Assembly: GCF_001039355.2 (NCBI RefSeq)
Contig: NW_019773625.1
Coordinates: forward strand, 797,079-861,078
Direction of reading: 5' to 3'
DNA: 64,000 bases
From: Lingula anatina
Lineage: Eukaryota; Brachiopoda; Lingulata; Lingulida; Lingulidae
Position 1 is the stretch's first letter; the number at the start of each line of letters is the position of its first letter. Of the stretch, positions 51,785-64,000 are shown in pieces. A program made the position numbers and the translations under genes. The notes beneath the pieces are model-generated. The model saw only the letters and a program-made list of their open reading frames with translations, was not told where the DNA came from and searched no databases.

Positions 51785-54700
51785 TGTTTAACACTAGAAA
51801 AAGCTGTAATATATATTTCCCAAAACAACATAAAAAATCAGATAGAAACGAGTTCCTGAAGCAATTCCTGGCACTTTTTACATTTTTTTCTGCTCACAAA
51901 AGAAAGCTACCAAGTGACAATCACTTTGAATCAGATTGCTTAACTTTATTTTGGTAAAAATTTTACTTGGTAAATACTTCAAATATTCCAGAAACAATAT
52001 TTTCAGTAAAAAAATACATACTTGAACTTCTCTTAAACCTGCTGAGTCGACCTGCTGGATCTAAGATCACTGAGTATGATTTCACCTTCTCTATTCCCTC
52101 AGGCTAAAAGAAATTAATACTTAATTTATCATAAAAAATATTCAGAATTTTTGTATAAAATGACAAATTGATGTTCACAGTTTCCCTTTATTACAAAATG
52201 TCATTTATCATCATATTTCATGGTGATATAACATACCCAGTACTACATGTGGCATGTAGCACTACTTGCACCATGGGACATTTGATTAACTACTTTTTGT
52301 AATATGTACGAAATCCCTTTCCTTTGAGTATTTGTCTTAGTAATCAAACGACAGAAAACAGAAATAAAACTTACAACAACCAGCAACTTCTTCTCCACAA
52401 TGTCGGGTCCAAAACTTGTAAAAGCCTTAACTTTGATTGGATACTCTCCAGCTTCAAGTGGAACTATGGGATATGATACAGAATACGCATCACCAGGGGC
52501 AACCACAAACATTTTTTCTTGGCTCTTGGTTCCAGGTAATGAGCTGGCACATACACCTTCTGTTCCATCCATGAACATCTTAACCTAGAAATAAAGATGG
52601 ATATATTCATCCGTTTTTTTTTAATTGCCCCCTTAAAAGGGATTATATTCAAATAGGAAATCTGTAATTGAATGGACTTATGTAACTCAGTAATTTTATT
52701 CCCTTGATAATTACTTCAAGAAAATTGTACTTTTGCCACTTTCTATATATATAGTAACAGACAGAAGTAACACTTGAAATAAAGAACATTACTTTCAAAT
52801 TGTGCAGGAATATGATTATGGAATTGTTTGATGTTAATTGCCATTGTGTTGGGATGAGAAAAATCAATGTGTTAGGTGTTAAATTCAACGGTTTTCTTTA
52901 ACAGATTTAAAAATCTTTCACTGAACTTAAAAAGACAAGCACATGCTGCAGCTCACCCTCATCTCTACTCTCTCGTAATTATACACAGTGGCCATAACCT
53001 CTATCTGCTCTCCTTTAATGGCAGAATATGGAAGCTCCAGCTGCAGGAAGAATGACTTGAACACGGTCACATTATGGGCCCTGGTAACACAGAGACCATC
53101 GCGGGCCCCTATGCCCAGACCATGGACAACCCAAGTGGTAATTGAATCTGGGAAGTTAACACTATGACTGGCCTGGCCATAATCACTGTAATATAATATG
53201 CTTTGCATGTAAATCATATTTGATCAGTGGATTCCTGATGCTACAATATCTGCATTCCAATGAACTTGTACCATATATTTTCTTAAAACTTTATTTCTAC
53301 CTTTTTTTTTTTTTTTTTTTAATTTTCAACCAATTTGAATAATAAATTCATTGCAATACATTGCCCCTTGTCTACCTTAATATACTGATGTCACATAAAT
53401 GTCTTCAAACCAGATTTGAAAACCAAATTTTAGATATATCAAGATTAGGCACTACAAAACATGAGTATCAAAATGTGTTGTCTTAAAACACCAGGACAAA
53501 CAAGAGGAATTATTTAAAACAACATGCAAAAAAACCCATACTCCAAGTAAATGTCCTCAAACAACCAGGATTCGGGGAAATCTGAGCGGACAGGCACTCC
53601 ACTCTCGTCGACTGGGATCTGGTCAAAGGTCAGCTGCAGGGGCTCAGGGATTATGTCACTTGACCTGCCTCTGAAATCGTCAGGTTTTGCATACACCATA
53701 TAAGCTGACAATCGTCCTGGAAGTACAGAACATAGACTGATGATGATAATGAAGTGTATATATGACACATTACCAAAATGTAAGGGGTCCACACGGTCCT
53801 TACTGGTAGATTAAAATAAACTATGTAGATATGTAAGTTACATAAATTTTAGATCTTAAATCCATTCTTTCTATCATTAAAAAAAAACATTAGGAATCAG
53901 TTTTTGCACCAAAGTAAATACAACTGCAATATCTTATAGAGAAGTCATAGCCTTTTGAAAAAAAAAAACATGATGAGCCTAGGCCAAACAATTAATAAAA
54001 TTATATTCCTTTATATTAAACCAAATTACACCAAGTAAATATTTTATCAGCAAAAATTCCCTGCCTTTATATTAAAAGGTATGGGATTTTCAGAGCAACT
54101 CCACTTAATATCCAAAGTCCAATGATACACACCTATCCTCTCTTGAACAGGCATCTCTTTACAGCAGCGGAAGAAAGTAGCTCTACAGTGATTGGTCACA
54201 TTCCTAAGTCCAGCAATTCTCTGGTAACATGTGAGTCCAGAAAAATCCCTGCGTTGACCCAGATTACAGCATCTTGTCTTCTCGTCCTGCACGTTCCAGT
54301 TGTCAAGACGTGATCTTCCTGATAGAAAATAAGTTTTTGAGGCAAACACAGTAAGCAACTTCTTTTTATCTTTTTAAGTTTAATCTAATCTGTAATCAAG
54401 TATGTTGGCAGGGAGGCTGGGAAGGTTTGAAAAATGCCAATCTTTTGACCTGGAATTAGCACGCTCTGAATCAAAATTTGATCAAAGTTGTATGATGTAC
54501 AAAGGTAGCCTTTTTCAGAAAAAGAACCTTTCCTTTGAAATTTCTGGTAACAAACAAGAGCTCTACTTCCCATGAGGGTACAAATTATAAAACTCAAAGG
54601 AATTGGGACAAATGCAATTGGCTCCCTCTAAAATGAAACTACCTAATCTTCACACTGAAACAAAATTCAAATTTCCGGTATGTGTTAACACATGCTAATG

Positions 54701-57700
54701 CAATTAAGAGCACTGCCAACCTGGAGTAAAATTTGAATGCTTTTAGAAAGAAATTAAAAAAATCTTAGGAATCAACTTCAAAATAGCCATACTTATTGCC
54801 CTTTTCTTCCTGTGTGTTGGTAACACATCACACTTGATGTCCGTCCTCTTGTCCACATACAGATCTGCACTCATAATCACAGCTATCCCAGCATCCTGAA
54901 GATATCAGGTAAAATATCCAATACTATTATATAAATGTAGTACTAAGAAAATAAACAAATGAAAGAATGAGAGGGGGATTGTAACCCCGTGTAACCCTGT
55001 TAGTGGACAGATTAAAAACTTTTCTGTCTGATATGAAACATTTTACTTTAAAGATTAGTAACCTCAACAAAGCAATCACAGAACATTTTAATTTTGCAAG
55101 AACTACCTTGAATACTGTGCGGCTATCTTGACCACCTCCTGGAGTACAGCCAAGATCATAACTCTCCATTGCAGAAAACATCTGAAATATATTTTCAAAA
55201 AACATATCAGCAGTTAAACACAGTAATCAGTATATTACAGGAGATAAAGAAACAATGACCAACTGACTCATAAAAATAAAAAAAAAACTCTTTGACATTG
55301 CTAGTAATGGGCCTGTCTATATGAAAATGCATTTTACCTCAGTAGGGTATGTGTGCAGGGCACATCAACGGACAACAGCAGGACTAGATTTTCCTACTGT
55401 GGTGAGTTAATCTTAATAACAAGACCTGCTAATATTGAACATGTACTAACTTGTAAATGTTTACAATATTTCCTACCTTCTGTGGTGTTAGCCTGTCATT
55501 AGCATTGAGCAGGTACACGGCCTTGTCCACTGCCAGTAGCCCCACCTTGGACTTAGGTTCTCCCTTAACCACCACTTTACCATGCTGACCTGGGTGATAA
55601 TCTTTTTGGTCAGTGGTCAACAAAATCTGAAAACAATTGTGATGGGAATGGTTTAATAAATTATCACAAAATTTAATTAAATGAAATTTATTGCCAAAAA
55701 GGCAATGCTCTTTTATATGTTGTTCAACTTAGTTTATATTTTGATCTCATATACATTCATATTATACCTTATTTCTGCATTCATCCTCAATATCAAACCA
55801 GACGGAATCTGCCACCACTTCACCTGTCGTCTGGTCAATGTAGTGAGCAACCAATCGTGCAGCAGGCAGCATGTCATGTGACACAATAAATGGAAGAAAT
55901 GTCATTCCTCCTTCCATCTTTGCAACACTTCTTTGTTCTGTGATTTTACCTCCAGCAATCACCTTAAACATACAGCATAACTTTTCTATTTTTCAATCTG
56001 GCAGAATATTGGGGGGGGGGGGGGGGGGGGGGGGGGGATTTGAGGGATGGGGGATGGATGTGCAAGCTACCAGAAAATACTTTCTTTATCTGTAGTTTAA
56101 AACTAATTTAGATACTGCATTATCAGCAATAAAAGCTTAAATTCTAACACTTGATTTACATAATCTTTACAAATAAATAATTAAAACTGACAAAATGCCT
56201 TTAATTAATTTGTTATAAACACTTTTTGAATGTGTTTGTTACCAGAGATTAAGCAGTATAGAAAGCCTACCATATACTGAATATTAACATTCTGGTCAGT
56301 TGTTAAGAAGGCTTCTGCAGCAATGGAATCCCCAACCTAAATTCAGATCAGATAAGAACTCTGACTACCACATAGTCAGCCAAAATATATAAGCAAATTA
56401 ATAAATAAAAACTTTCGTGTATCTTGTATCAAAAAGTAACTGCTGTAGCATATGCTACTTTATTTAAAAGCATACACTTTTTGTTTAACCACCATATTAT
56501 AATTTTCTTGCATAATGTCTATTGAAATCTCTTCACAAAATTAACAGTACTTCATGAAACACAATGATTTTCCTTACATTGATCTGCCTTTCCTTTACTC
56601 TGACCACCATGTACTGTTTACTTGGAGAGTGATAGGCAGTGGTCACTTGAGTCAAGTTGGCTGATGGCGACATATCTGAGGTTTTGACCTTGGAGAATGA
56701 TACAGATCTACATGCTCAGTTCTATCAATTTAAGTCATTGACTTCAGTTAAAAATTGTTGTTATTGAATATCAATCCCTCATTTCTTTATTTCTTCATTC
56801 ATATTTTGTTGTCAACGATACTGTAAATCTATACCCGATTCAAAATCATGGTCATTAAAACAAAAACTAAAATGACAATTAATTTTACAGTAATGCTAAA
56901 CAAGCACCAGTCAACTGATCAATTTATTCAAAATTTACTCAAATTAATCATTACATCAATCAGATACACTTGAATTAATCAAATAACTAACTGTCATGTA
57001 AACTTACTGTCAAAGCCAGTGTGTCTGTATTTGGTGGAACCAGTACAGTGAATTGTGCTTGACCATGGTCATCCGTCTCTACTGTGGTTGGTCCATTGTC
57101 CATCATCTCCACGGCAACCTGTGACCAGTCGGTCAGTATAGCAAAAGCAGACAATGAAACCTGCACACTGGAGGCTCGGGTATGGTTGGCATAGAAGAGG
57201 TCAACCTAAAAGATAAAGGTATTACTTTAAAAATTAAAAAATTTTTTTTTTAATTTAAAGTTGATTTTAGTTATGGGTGTATGCTGAACTATTTTCAGCA
57301 TTAACCAATCAATTTTCCATGTGCTAGTCATTCACAATACTAAAGGATATACTGAATATATAATACTACATATTATGAAATGAAAATTTAAGGACTTAAA
57401 GAATTTTACAAATCAACTTTTTTGTATATTTGTTAATTTATCTACTTTGAAAGTTTGCTTCACAGAACATTAAAATTATGCCAATATAGAAGAAAAGAGA
57501 ATTGTGTTGGGGTTCAAGGTTACCTTAGCATCAAATGGCAATCCAGGCTTGAAGTAACGGTTTGTCCTCTTGAAGTCAAGATAATATGGGGACCTGACAA
57601 ATTGGGCAGAACTGTCCTCCTTAATCTCCTTCTTGCCTGTGGCCCTCTCAGTAACCTAGAGGACAAAAAGTGATTTGTTTTTTAAAAAATTATTTCATGA

Positions 57701-60700
57701 GGAAACAAGATCAACAAACATATGAAATATTTAATTTATTAGTTCCAAGCAGAATATTACTTTGTCACATAAACACACAATGGGTACAAATATGTAAAAT
57801 AGATAATCAATGATATAAAAAAAAGAAAAGCACTGGAGATTTTTTGGCTAGTAGGCTATAGTATCTAATTCAGGTACATGTAAAAACGATTTCTGGCAAC
57901 AAAAATGCATGTATTTGAAGAAGCCCCATGTTTGATTTCATATACGTACCTCAGCATGTATGTAGAACCTGGCGCCATCTGGGAACCAGAAATCTTCTCC
58001 AAGGTCTCTGATGTATTGAGTGCTCACCTCCCAACTGACTTCTCCATTCACCATCTAGAAAAATTAAATCTGCCTCTTAACAAGTTCATCAACTTTGTTT
58101 TAATGGAAAAAATTTGTTTCTGCCAGAAATAATGTGACATAAATTAATACAATCACTAAACTACAGTGAACTTGGCTTTGTCTTTTCTCATTCACTTTAT
58201 GAAAAAATATCTTGTTTTTATTTGCCAATTTTTACTTAAGACACTATAATTAATTGTGCACATTCAATACACACTGTCTTAAAAGCTCATTTTCACATTA
58301 CACAAAGACATTATAATTTCAAATCACTAAAATAATAACTGATACACTCATCTTGTACATATATCTAAAACATTTTTAAAATAAATCTTAATTCTGCTAA
58401 TGCTTGCAGACATACCCCTATTATACTATTTGCAAAAAGAAGTCTAACTGAGATAATAGATTGAAGGAACTAGGCCATTTCCGATAACAAAAAAATTACC
58501 TGTAAATGTTTTTGTGTGCCAAACACTATCACTTCACCTTCATAGTTCATGATTCCAAACTTCATGAATACTGACCCTTTGACTCCTTTCCCATAGACAT
58601 ACCTAGAATATATACATTTTTTATTACACATGCAAAGTTTGAGAGTTCCAAACCTGTAGGAGTATGCATATTTCCCTGTATGTCATAATATCTGAATTAA
58701 AAATGACTCGTTTTAGACACAAGTATTTGAATTAATTGTGCCCATTGACATTGCCTGATGCAGAAATTAGAGCTAAGTGTCTTTGTATCTAAAAGTATCT
58801 AAATATTCCATGATCCATCATATTTTATATATATTTTGCACTTTCAACATTATTTTTTCAATCCACTTCACTAATAATTAGAATGTTCCCTTTTAAAGGG
58901 AAGAAAATTCTATTATACTATTGGTGCCAAAATCAAAATTTATTTGAGACTTTGATCTGATATGAAAATTAAATATCTGGGTCTGGTGTTCATGCACATT
59001 TTGGATATGTATTGGCAATGATCCATATTTTAATTTCATCATTTCAGAATACTCACTTTGCAGTTACTTTTCCATGTATAAGAACATCATGGGGCAAAAT
59101 ATATGGCCTAGATATCACCTTCACTGAGAAAGTAGGCAAAACTGAAAAAAAGGTTTTGGAGAGTTATAAGAATTGGAAGCATGCTTGAAATACTGTAATT
59201 TATTTACTTTTTTGGCAAGTTGCCATTTTAATCTAACACTGAGACAATTTTGCATTACTATGAAATATATATAGTAAAAAAAATACTCAAAAACCTTACG
59301 ATATATTAAAGTGCATCATTAAATTAAAAAAAGTACATTAAGCACTTTAAGCTGTGGTTACAGTAATGTAAGCAAAAATACACCCTTTTTAATGCCTGGT
59401 AGGAGCCTGAACTATTTTTTAATGCAGAAAACTCACCATATTCCTTCACTTCAAACTTCACTGAAGTGTTCTGAAGATGCTAAGTAAAAGATAACAACTA
59501 CTTAATTATCTATATAAGAAACTAATTTAGCTCATCTATAAAAATTTTCAAATTACATTTCATACGATTGAAATATAGATCAAATATTTCACATATTCCC
59601 TTCTAAGCAAATCCAAATAAGGTTTGATCACCCCACAACTCATGTTAAGTTATAACTTATTATAATGATAATAAAATTTTTTAAAATATGTTTAATAGCT
59701 GGCTTAAGGCAAGACAATTTTTTCTTTCTTTATTTCTATGTACCAGGAGTAAGATTGGGCATTTGCATTTCAAGTTACACATGTTGTGTATACACCTTAC
59801 ATCTAGTCCATAATATGCTGCCACCGTCCAGTTCCCAAACATTGGGAAAGGTGGAAAGGTGAAGGTCAAACTGATGAAACCCTCCTTGACTGTGACGTTA
59901 GTGTAACGTTCCACAACTGTTCTTTGAGGATTCTGGGAAAATCAAAAGATTTATCTAAATTTTCATCATTTCTAAACTCTGCTTTGAAAGAAATGTGCAA
60001 TTAAATGACTTATCAAATGTTTCACAATAAAAATTCTGCTCTGTTTAAGCAAGAGTTAAAAATCAAGACATACCATCTACCAGTTTCAATTTTGCAAACA
60101 ATATATAAAGACTCTGCCATTAGCATCATTTCCATGCAATTTAATCATAATCAAAACTTAGCAGAGATACAATCTTGGATTCTTGCAGATTTCATGTTTA
60201 CCATCTTAAGATACAAGCAATCTAATTTATATACTAATAAATTGGACTGGTGAGGGACAACCCCCCCTTTCCCCCACCCACTGTACTTTTACTCTTATTC
60301 CTTATAATGAAACACACTTTAAAAAAGCCCTCCCCATCTGGAGTTTTCATTTCTGTTTCTATACCAAAATGTCAGACCAAGAATGTGCTGACAAAAAGGT
60401 AAATCATTATATTCTGAAAAAACTCAGGATCTCAGGTTGTAAAAACCAGGGTTTTTTGTCCAATTTTCAGCCCCCAACTGAGTGTTAGGCATGTGAAAAA
60501 TGTTCCTAGCGCCTTTGTTATGTAGCTGTGGTACCTTCTCATTGGTTACACTGTAATTAACTTTTTTCTGCTTTCAGACAAAAAAATATTGGTAATCTTT
60601 AAGACTTCACCATAAAATATATTTCCTTTGTTTTCATGTTCAGTTCTGAATTTTATATGAAATGAATCACTAACAGTAGTTACAGATGGCATGAAATTTG

Positions 60701-63700
60701 AGTTTTCTTCAGTTAAGTTCAACAGAAATTGTACAGTTACCTGCACTTTTTCTCTTAACACCAATGAATTATAACCAGAACATCTTATTCAATGTCCAAG
60801 GCAAAAAAAGAACCCTGAATGTTCTCTTGATAAGTGCTGTTGTTGCCATTTTAATTTTCTTTTTTTTTTTAAATACCACGCACTAAATCCATAAGGGCTC
60901 CAAGGGCTAGGTGAATAGGAACCTTATTCACTAGGTAAACAAGTGCAATGTGCAGTAAATGTGAAGGATTTGAGATTCTGGCACAAACCTGGAACTTGAG
61001 CTGTTAACTTGTGTGAGATCTTTCAAACTGTCAATTTGTACTTGTAAAAGCAGATACAAGTTCATAGTTCCTACATGTACATGTAACAGGATAACCAACT
61101 TCTCCTTGTAAGAACTATAATACTGCCTGAGCTGTACATGGTACAGTATATCCAAATTAAACTACATCTTTCTACAAGTGTGTGATCTACTTACAATTCC
61201 CCTAATTATCTTAAATAACTCTCTTTGTAAAAGAGTGATAATCAACTGCTCCTTGAAAGAACTACAATGCTGTCTAACATTTGTTCACGGTACTACTTTA
61301 CAAAGTGAAGAGCCTCTCTCTCTCTCTCTCTATATATATATATCACTTTCTCTTTCAGTTCTTCAGACCAATATTCTAAAATAGATGCTGTTTCTAGTTA
61401 CAACTATAAAGATGTTGTCTTATTCATCTTCTTCTTCTCAGGATGGTTTGGGCAACTATTATGAGAAGATTTTATATCTCTCAAGTGGTATTTAGTGAAT
61501 CTCTGTTTGTTACTTATGCCTACTTTATGGCAGTGCACATAGCTGAAAGGGTCTTCCAACACACTTGTAGGATCACAAGCTTTTCTTTTTTCTACTCAAT
61601 GCTAGGAGGAGGCGTATTAATCTGTTAACTGATTGCATTCAGCTAGAGTCCCCAAAGAGTTGATCTGCAGATCAAATATGGCAACCCAATTAAAAAGCTT
61701 GCTGCTTAATTCCCAATAAGACACTGAATAGATTCCCTTCGGGGATTACGCAACAAGCATTCAAGTTGGTTGGCCATATTTGATCCTTGATTCTGTTAGT
61801 CTGCTGTTCTGAATGTGCTTTAAGTTTTTTGTCATGTCTCTAGGAACTTGTGCTTACCATAATGTCAATTTGTATTGGATCTGAGGTGGGCTTCATGTCT
61901 TGGTTGAGATAAACCACTCGCATCTTTACTGTAAAAAAAGCAATGACAGTTTCCATGACCCAATGTGTTAATTTTTCACCTTTTACTTCCTTCGATATGT
62001 ACATTTGAAAGACTATGATTTTATGTAGCATTTTGAAATCAAAGATCAATGTCTTGTGTTAAAAACACCGTTCAGAAAAATTACCAAATGCAGCATCCCT
62101 TAAATACATGTACAATAAAAGGAAATTTAGTGCATGATACATGTGCTTCCCTGTGCAATTCACTTATAAGATTGAAGATAGTATTCTGAGGAAAGAACTG
62201 AAAAAAGTGCATAAAACTTTGAAAAAATCACAGTAATTCCCCAAAAAATTGCTTAATACTTTATTTGTTACCCAGCATCAAAATGGAAAATAAGTTGGAT
62301 AGATTAGACAAGAAATAATCAAATATAATTATTTTTACAGAAAAAATCTGAAATAGACCAAATGCCACACCCCTTTAATATATGATAAAAGGAAGTATAG
62401 TACATGACACATGTGCTTCCCTGTGTAATTCACTTATAAGATTGATGAAGATGGTATTCTGACTATAGACAAGGGAACTCAGCAGTGTTATAAACTTCCA
62501 TTAAACTGCTACAAAAAGCAATCTGGCCCAGATGCACTTAGCCTTTATGAAAAAATAATGACAGTCATTTTCTGAAGGTCTGAAATTCAAGACATAGTAA
62601 TCACATTATATAGTACTTTAGAAGGCATGTCTTATTGGAAATCTATGGCATTTTGGAACCAAGAGGCAATTTTAACATTGTTAGCAATGTTGCTTGCTTG
62701 TACAGTTGATTCCTCAGAAATTTTCCTTTACATGGCCTTTCTTGTAAATTTTTAACCATGTTTAAGAAACAATTCTGTGGATTTTTAGAAAAAAAAACTT
62801 TCACTTTCATTTTGTAATTATATTGTTTAAACTGTCTGATTTTTACACTAATTTTGTGGACAATTTATATCTGCACCCAAAGACCCAGCCTAAAGTGAAA
62901 TAAGGGAGGGGAAGAGGAAGGAGATATCAATTGTCACACATACGGAACAATCCATTCGTACCCAATGTTATTGATTAGTTCTCACTTCCAACATTACTGA
63001 CCAAGGTCTCAGACAAGATTGAAACCCCTAAGATAGGCTTCAGAAAAAGTTGTGTAAAAATCTAAACATTTAACTTGATGTTACCTTTACACTTTTACAT
63101 CCTAGAAAATAAGACATTTACCTTCTTGCTTTGGTGTATAAATTGGTTTATCTGTCTGAATGAAAACATATCCAGTTCTTGGACTGACAAGCACTGGTAT
63201 CTCCTTCTGAAATTGAATGCTGGGAGACTCGGATTTGGCCACAAGATACACATATCTCTTTGGTGCTGTGCTCATGGGAAGATCATTTGAATTCACTTTT
63301 ATTGTTAGCTCTCCTGGTATTCCTGCAATCAAGGACAAACTAGTAGAAAGTAGTCTTTATATCAATAACATCAGGAGACACTATAGTCTACTAGTACATG
63401 TATCCAGTATCTTCTAGTATGTTTCTTAAGATGCTCACTGTATGAAATAGATTCCTGGCTATAATTCCGTTTTCCATTAAATTGGCTCAGGGTTTTGAAT
63501 ACTAGTAATGGCTTGTACAGTGCATACCATTTCATATATCTAAAAAAAATCTGGTTCAATCATTAAGTATGTTAATTTATATAAACTGATATGTAAACTT
63601 AACATGTTCAGACATGGACTATTGAAGACTTTAAATTGGCTTTTTAAAATAGCATCATCATTCAAGAAGCCATTTTCTGACTGGTCAGATGAAGCTGTGT

Positions 63701-63872
63701 CATACCATCTCTGAACATTCCTTCAGCAACAGAAAATGTTGTCCTGCGATCTGGATAGTCCTGCAGGTAAATCTTTACATTAACAGGTCCAAGAACATGT
63801 GACAGTGTGACTGACACGGTCTCTTCCACGCCCAGTCTAAATACATCTGGTGCTGCGATGAAGTAAGAGGGG
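40844..63872 (-). CDS. C3: Complement component C3 homologue (5' end beyond window; 39 exons, 1,762 residues seen)
   Basis: C3 is a secreted opsonin: proteolysis releases an anaphylatoxin and exposes an internal thioester that binds covalently to microbes. Exons 5' to 3': 63706-63872, 63122-63322, 61858-61928, 59801-59932, 59437-59470, 59057-59141, 58500-58602, 57950-58054, 57524-57655, 57008-57205, 56578-56688, 56271-56336, 55768-55962, 55477-55626, 55107-55181, 54793-54895, 54133-54318, 53542-53716, 52957-53185, 52375-52584, 52022-52103, 51618-51710, 50857-51045, 50472-50547, 49955-50111, 49486-49566, 48945-49113, 47975-48192, 47438-47596, 46849-47027, 45699-45767, 44176-44527, 43505-43579, 43112-43217, 42827-42916, 42215-42331, 41796-41879, 41475-41616, 40844-40967 (TGA 40844-40846). 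All phases close. Order: MG1-MG6, RKKR, anaphylatoxin, MG7/CUB, thioester domain, MG8, C345C. Landmarks include GYVFIQTDKPIYTP, GCTPGGG, FPESWLF and GCGEQ. Human C3 is 1,663 aa; the excess is mainly one extension at residues 1400-1490. The signal-peptide exon is to the right of 64000. Confidence 0.96.
41008..41204. mobile_element. Small MITE-like element in the last C3 intron
   Basis: Imperfect terminal inverted repeats (cgggggcagatctagag at left; cttaatccgcccctga at right, reverse complement tcaggggcggattaag) bound about 170 bases. The flanks carry the same ten bases, ttagacatct, at 41008-41017 and 41195-41204, like a target-site duplication. No coding capacity. Confidence 0.55.
41264..41340. 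repeat. (TA)n microsatellite
   Basis: About 38 TA units in the last intron of the C3 homologue. Confidence 0.95.
44176..45767 (-). other. Basic, Pro-rich extension before MG8 of the C3 homologue
   Basis: Exon 45699-45767 and the first two-thirds of exon 44176-44527 add about 90 residues between the CUB/TED part and the receptor-binding domain. They contain a repeated motif (ADLPAVQPRR then MDLPEVQPRI) and dibasic clusters TRRRKS (about residues 1428-1433) and RRSR (about 1451-1454). MG8 resumes at SSYVTEIHACARYL. In C4 the alpha/gamma cleavage site lies at this point of the chain, so extra processing is plausible but unproven. Confidence 0.7.
48197..48247. repeat. (AAAT)n microsatellite
   Basis: About 12 units, beginning just upstream of the acceptor of the exon 47975-48192. 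Confidence 0.95.
49726..49792. repeat. (TTTA)n microsatellite
   Basis: About 16 units in the C3 intron between exons 49955 and 49566; a 27-base A run follows at 49856-49882. Confidence 0.95.
50857..51045 (-). other. Thioester exon of the C3 homologue
   Basis: Encodes MVMPKGCGEQTM. The Cys and Gln of GCGEQ form the internal beta-cysteinyl-gamma-glutamyl thioester. The catalytic His is in the exon 49955-50111 (GEVVHKEMT), about 111 residues downstream, close to the spacing in human C3. His at this place predicts fast transacylation to hydroxyl groups. Confidence 0.95.
51730..51783. repeat. (AAT)n microsatellite
   Basis: About 18 trinucleotide units shortly upstream of the exon 51618-51710 acceptor. 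Confidence 0.95.
54133..54318 (-). other. Anaphylatoxin (C3a-like) exon
   Basis: Six cysteines in the ANATO pattern CC-x12-C-x13-C-x6-CC, with the last part reading HCRATFFRCCKE. The preceding exon (54793-54895) ends just after the furin-type site HRKKRA, which would separate beta and alpha chains immediately before this domain. The spacing after the last CC is shorter than in vertebrate C3, and no LGLAR-like end is present; the convertase cut cannot be placed with confidence. Confidence 0.9.
56011..56037. repeat. Poly-G run (27 G)
   Basis: Just upstream of the acceptor of exon 55768-55962 on the minus strand, so a C-run in the transcript. Other G or C homopolymers occur at 24729-24742 and 37380-37396. 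Confidence 0.95.
59933..61857. other. Large C3 intron (1.9 kb)
   Basis: Holds a diverged tandem pair (about 61089-61145 and 61237-61300, both with caactnctccttgnaagaact-type sequence), a CT/TA run at 61316-61342 and a compact inverted-repeat element at 61670-61785. No exon of the C3 gene is missing here, since reading phase and homology join across it. Confidence 0.55.
61670..61785. mobile_element. 116-bp foldback MITE
   Basis: Begins gatcaaatatggcaaccc and ends ggttggccatatttgatc. The arms stay complementary further in (gcttgctgcttaattccc against gggattacgcaacaagc), leaving a loop of about 20 bases. Non-coding; sits in a C3 intron. Confidence 0.8.
61929..63121. other. C3 intron with 270-bp-period duplication
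   Basis: Two diverged copies of a segment of about 120 bases lie at about 62083-62200 and 62353-62470; both contain acatgtgcttccctgtg and attcacttataagattga. Otherwise AT-rich intron with nothing recognised. Confidence 0.65.
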
Positions 63873-64000
63873 CTGAAATATTAGTTATATAGTATTAGAT
63901 ATAGAACAGAACCCCCCCCCCTGTTGTATAGAAAAGATGTGGTTATGTTCAGTTTTTAATGTTTAAATGTTCTTTGGTAATTAAAGCATATTTTTTCTCT

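Noticed and set aside
59796..59800. C3 exon end at 59796 using the donor gtgtat
   Set aside because: That border breaks the reading frame into the next exon; the donor GTAAGG five bases earlier (exon 59801-59932) keeps phase and gives a stronger site.

Overview
The window is eukaryotic nuclear DNA from an invertebrate animal. Every gene found is split by GT-AG introns, mostly of a few hundred bases. The DNA is AT-rich and carries many short microsatellites and small foldback elements. A full C3-type complement protein, POMT1, an SLCO/OATP transporter and a cilium-type coiled-coil protein fit a lophotrochozoan, most likely a mollusc. That assignment is inference; a brachiopod or cnidarian is not excluded.

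Layout. (1) 272-9407 (+): a 20-exon coiled-coil gene, probably CCDC170 (767 codons, every splice phase closes). (2) 10746-11854 (-): the last three exons of POMT1, tail-to-tail with gene 1. (3) 12012-19213 repeats 4677-12007 with introns, indels and mostly neutral substitutions: exons 10-20 of the coiled-coil gene and the POMT1 3' exons again. (4) 19215-21003 and 21005-22792 are the same POMT1 segment twice, differing by one A in a homopolymer. (5) 21113-29115 (-): the rest of POMT1, with a 529-base N gap that swallows one MIR-domain exon. (6) 32614-37175 (+): a complete 7-exon SLCO/OATP transporter (687 aa), head-to-head with POMT1. (7) 40844-63872 (-): 39 exons of a complement C3 homologue, 1,762 residues without the signal peptide, whose first exon lies beyond the right edge.

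The duplications in (3) and (4) begin and end at single 'n' bases (12010, 21004). They look like unmerged haplotypes or contig overlaps placed side by side in the scaffold, not real paralogues. The true locus is probably one coiled-coil gene, one POMT1, one SLCO gene and one C3 gene.

The most interesting biology is in the C3 homologue. It has an intact thioester (GCGEQ), the catalytic His, an RKKR beta/alpha processing site, a six-cysteine anaphylatoxin domain and a C-terminal C345C/NTR domain. It also has an unusual basic, proline-rich extension with furin-like sites just before the receptor-binding (MG8) domain. That is where C4 is cut into alpha and gamma chains, so a three-chain product is possible. 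Several foldback (MITE-like) elements lie in introns, the most striking a 239-base hairpin built from a repeated short unit inside the SLCO gene. No prokaryotic features, tRNA, rRNA or CRISPR array were seen.
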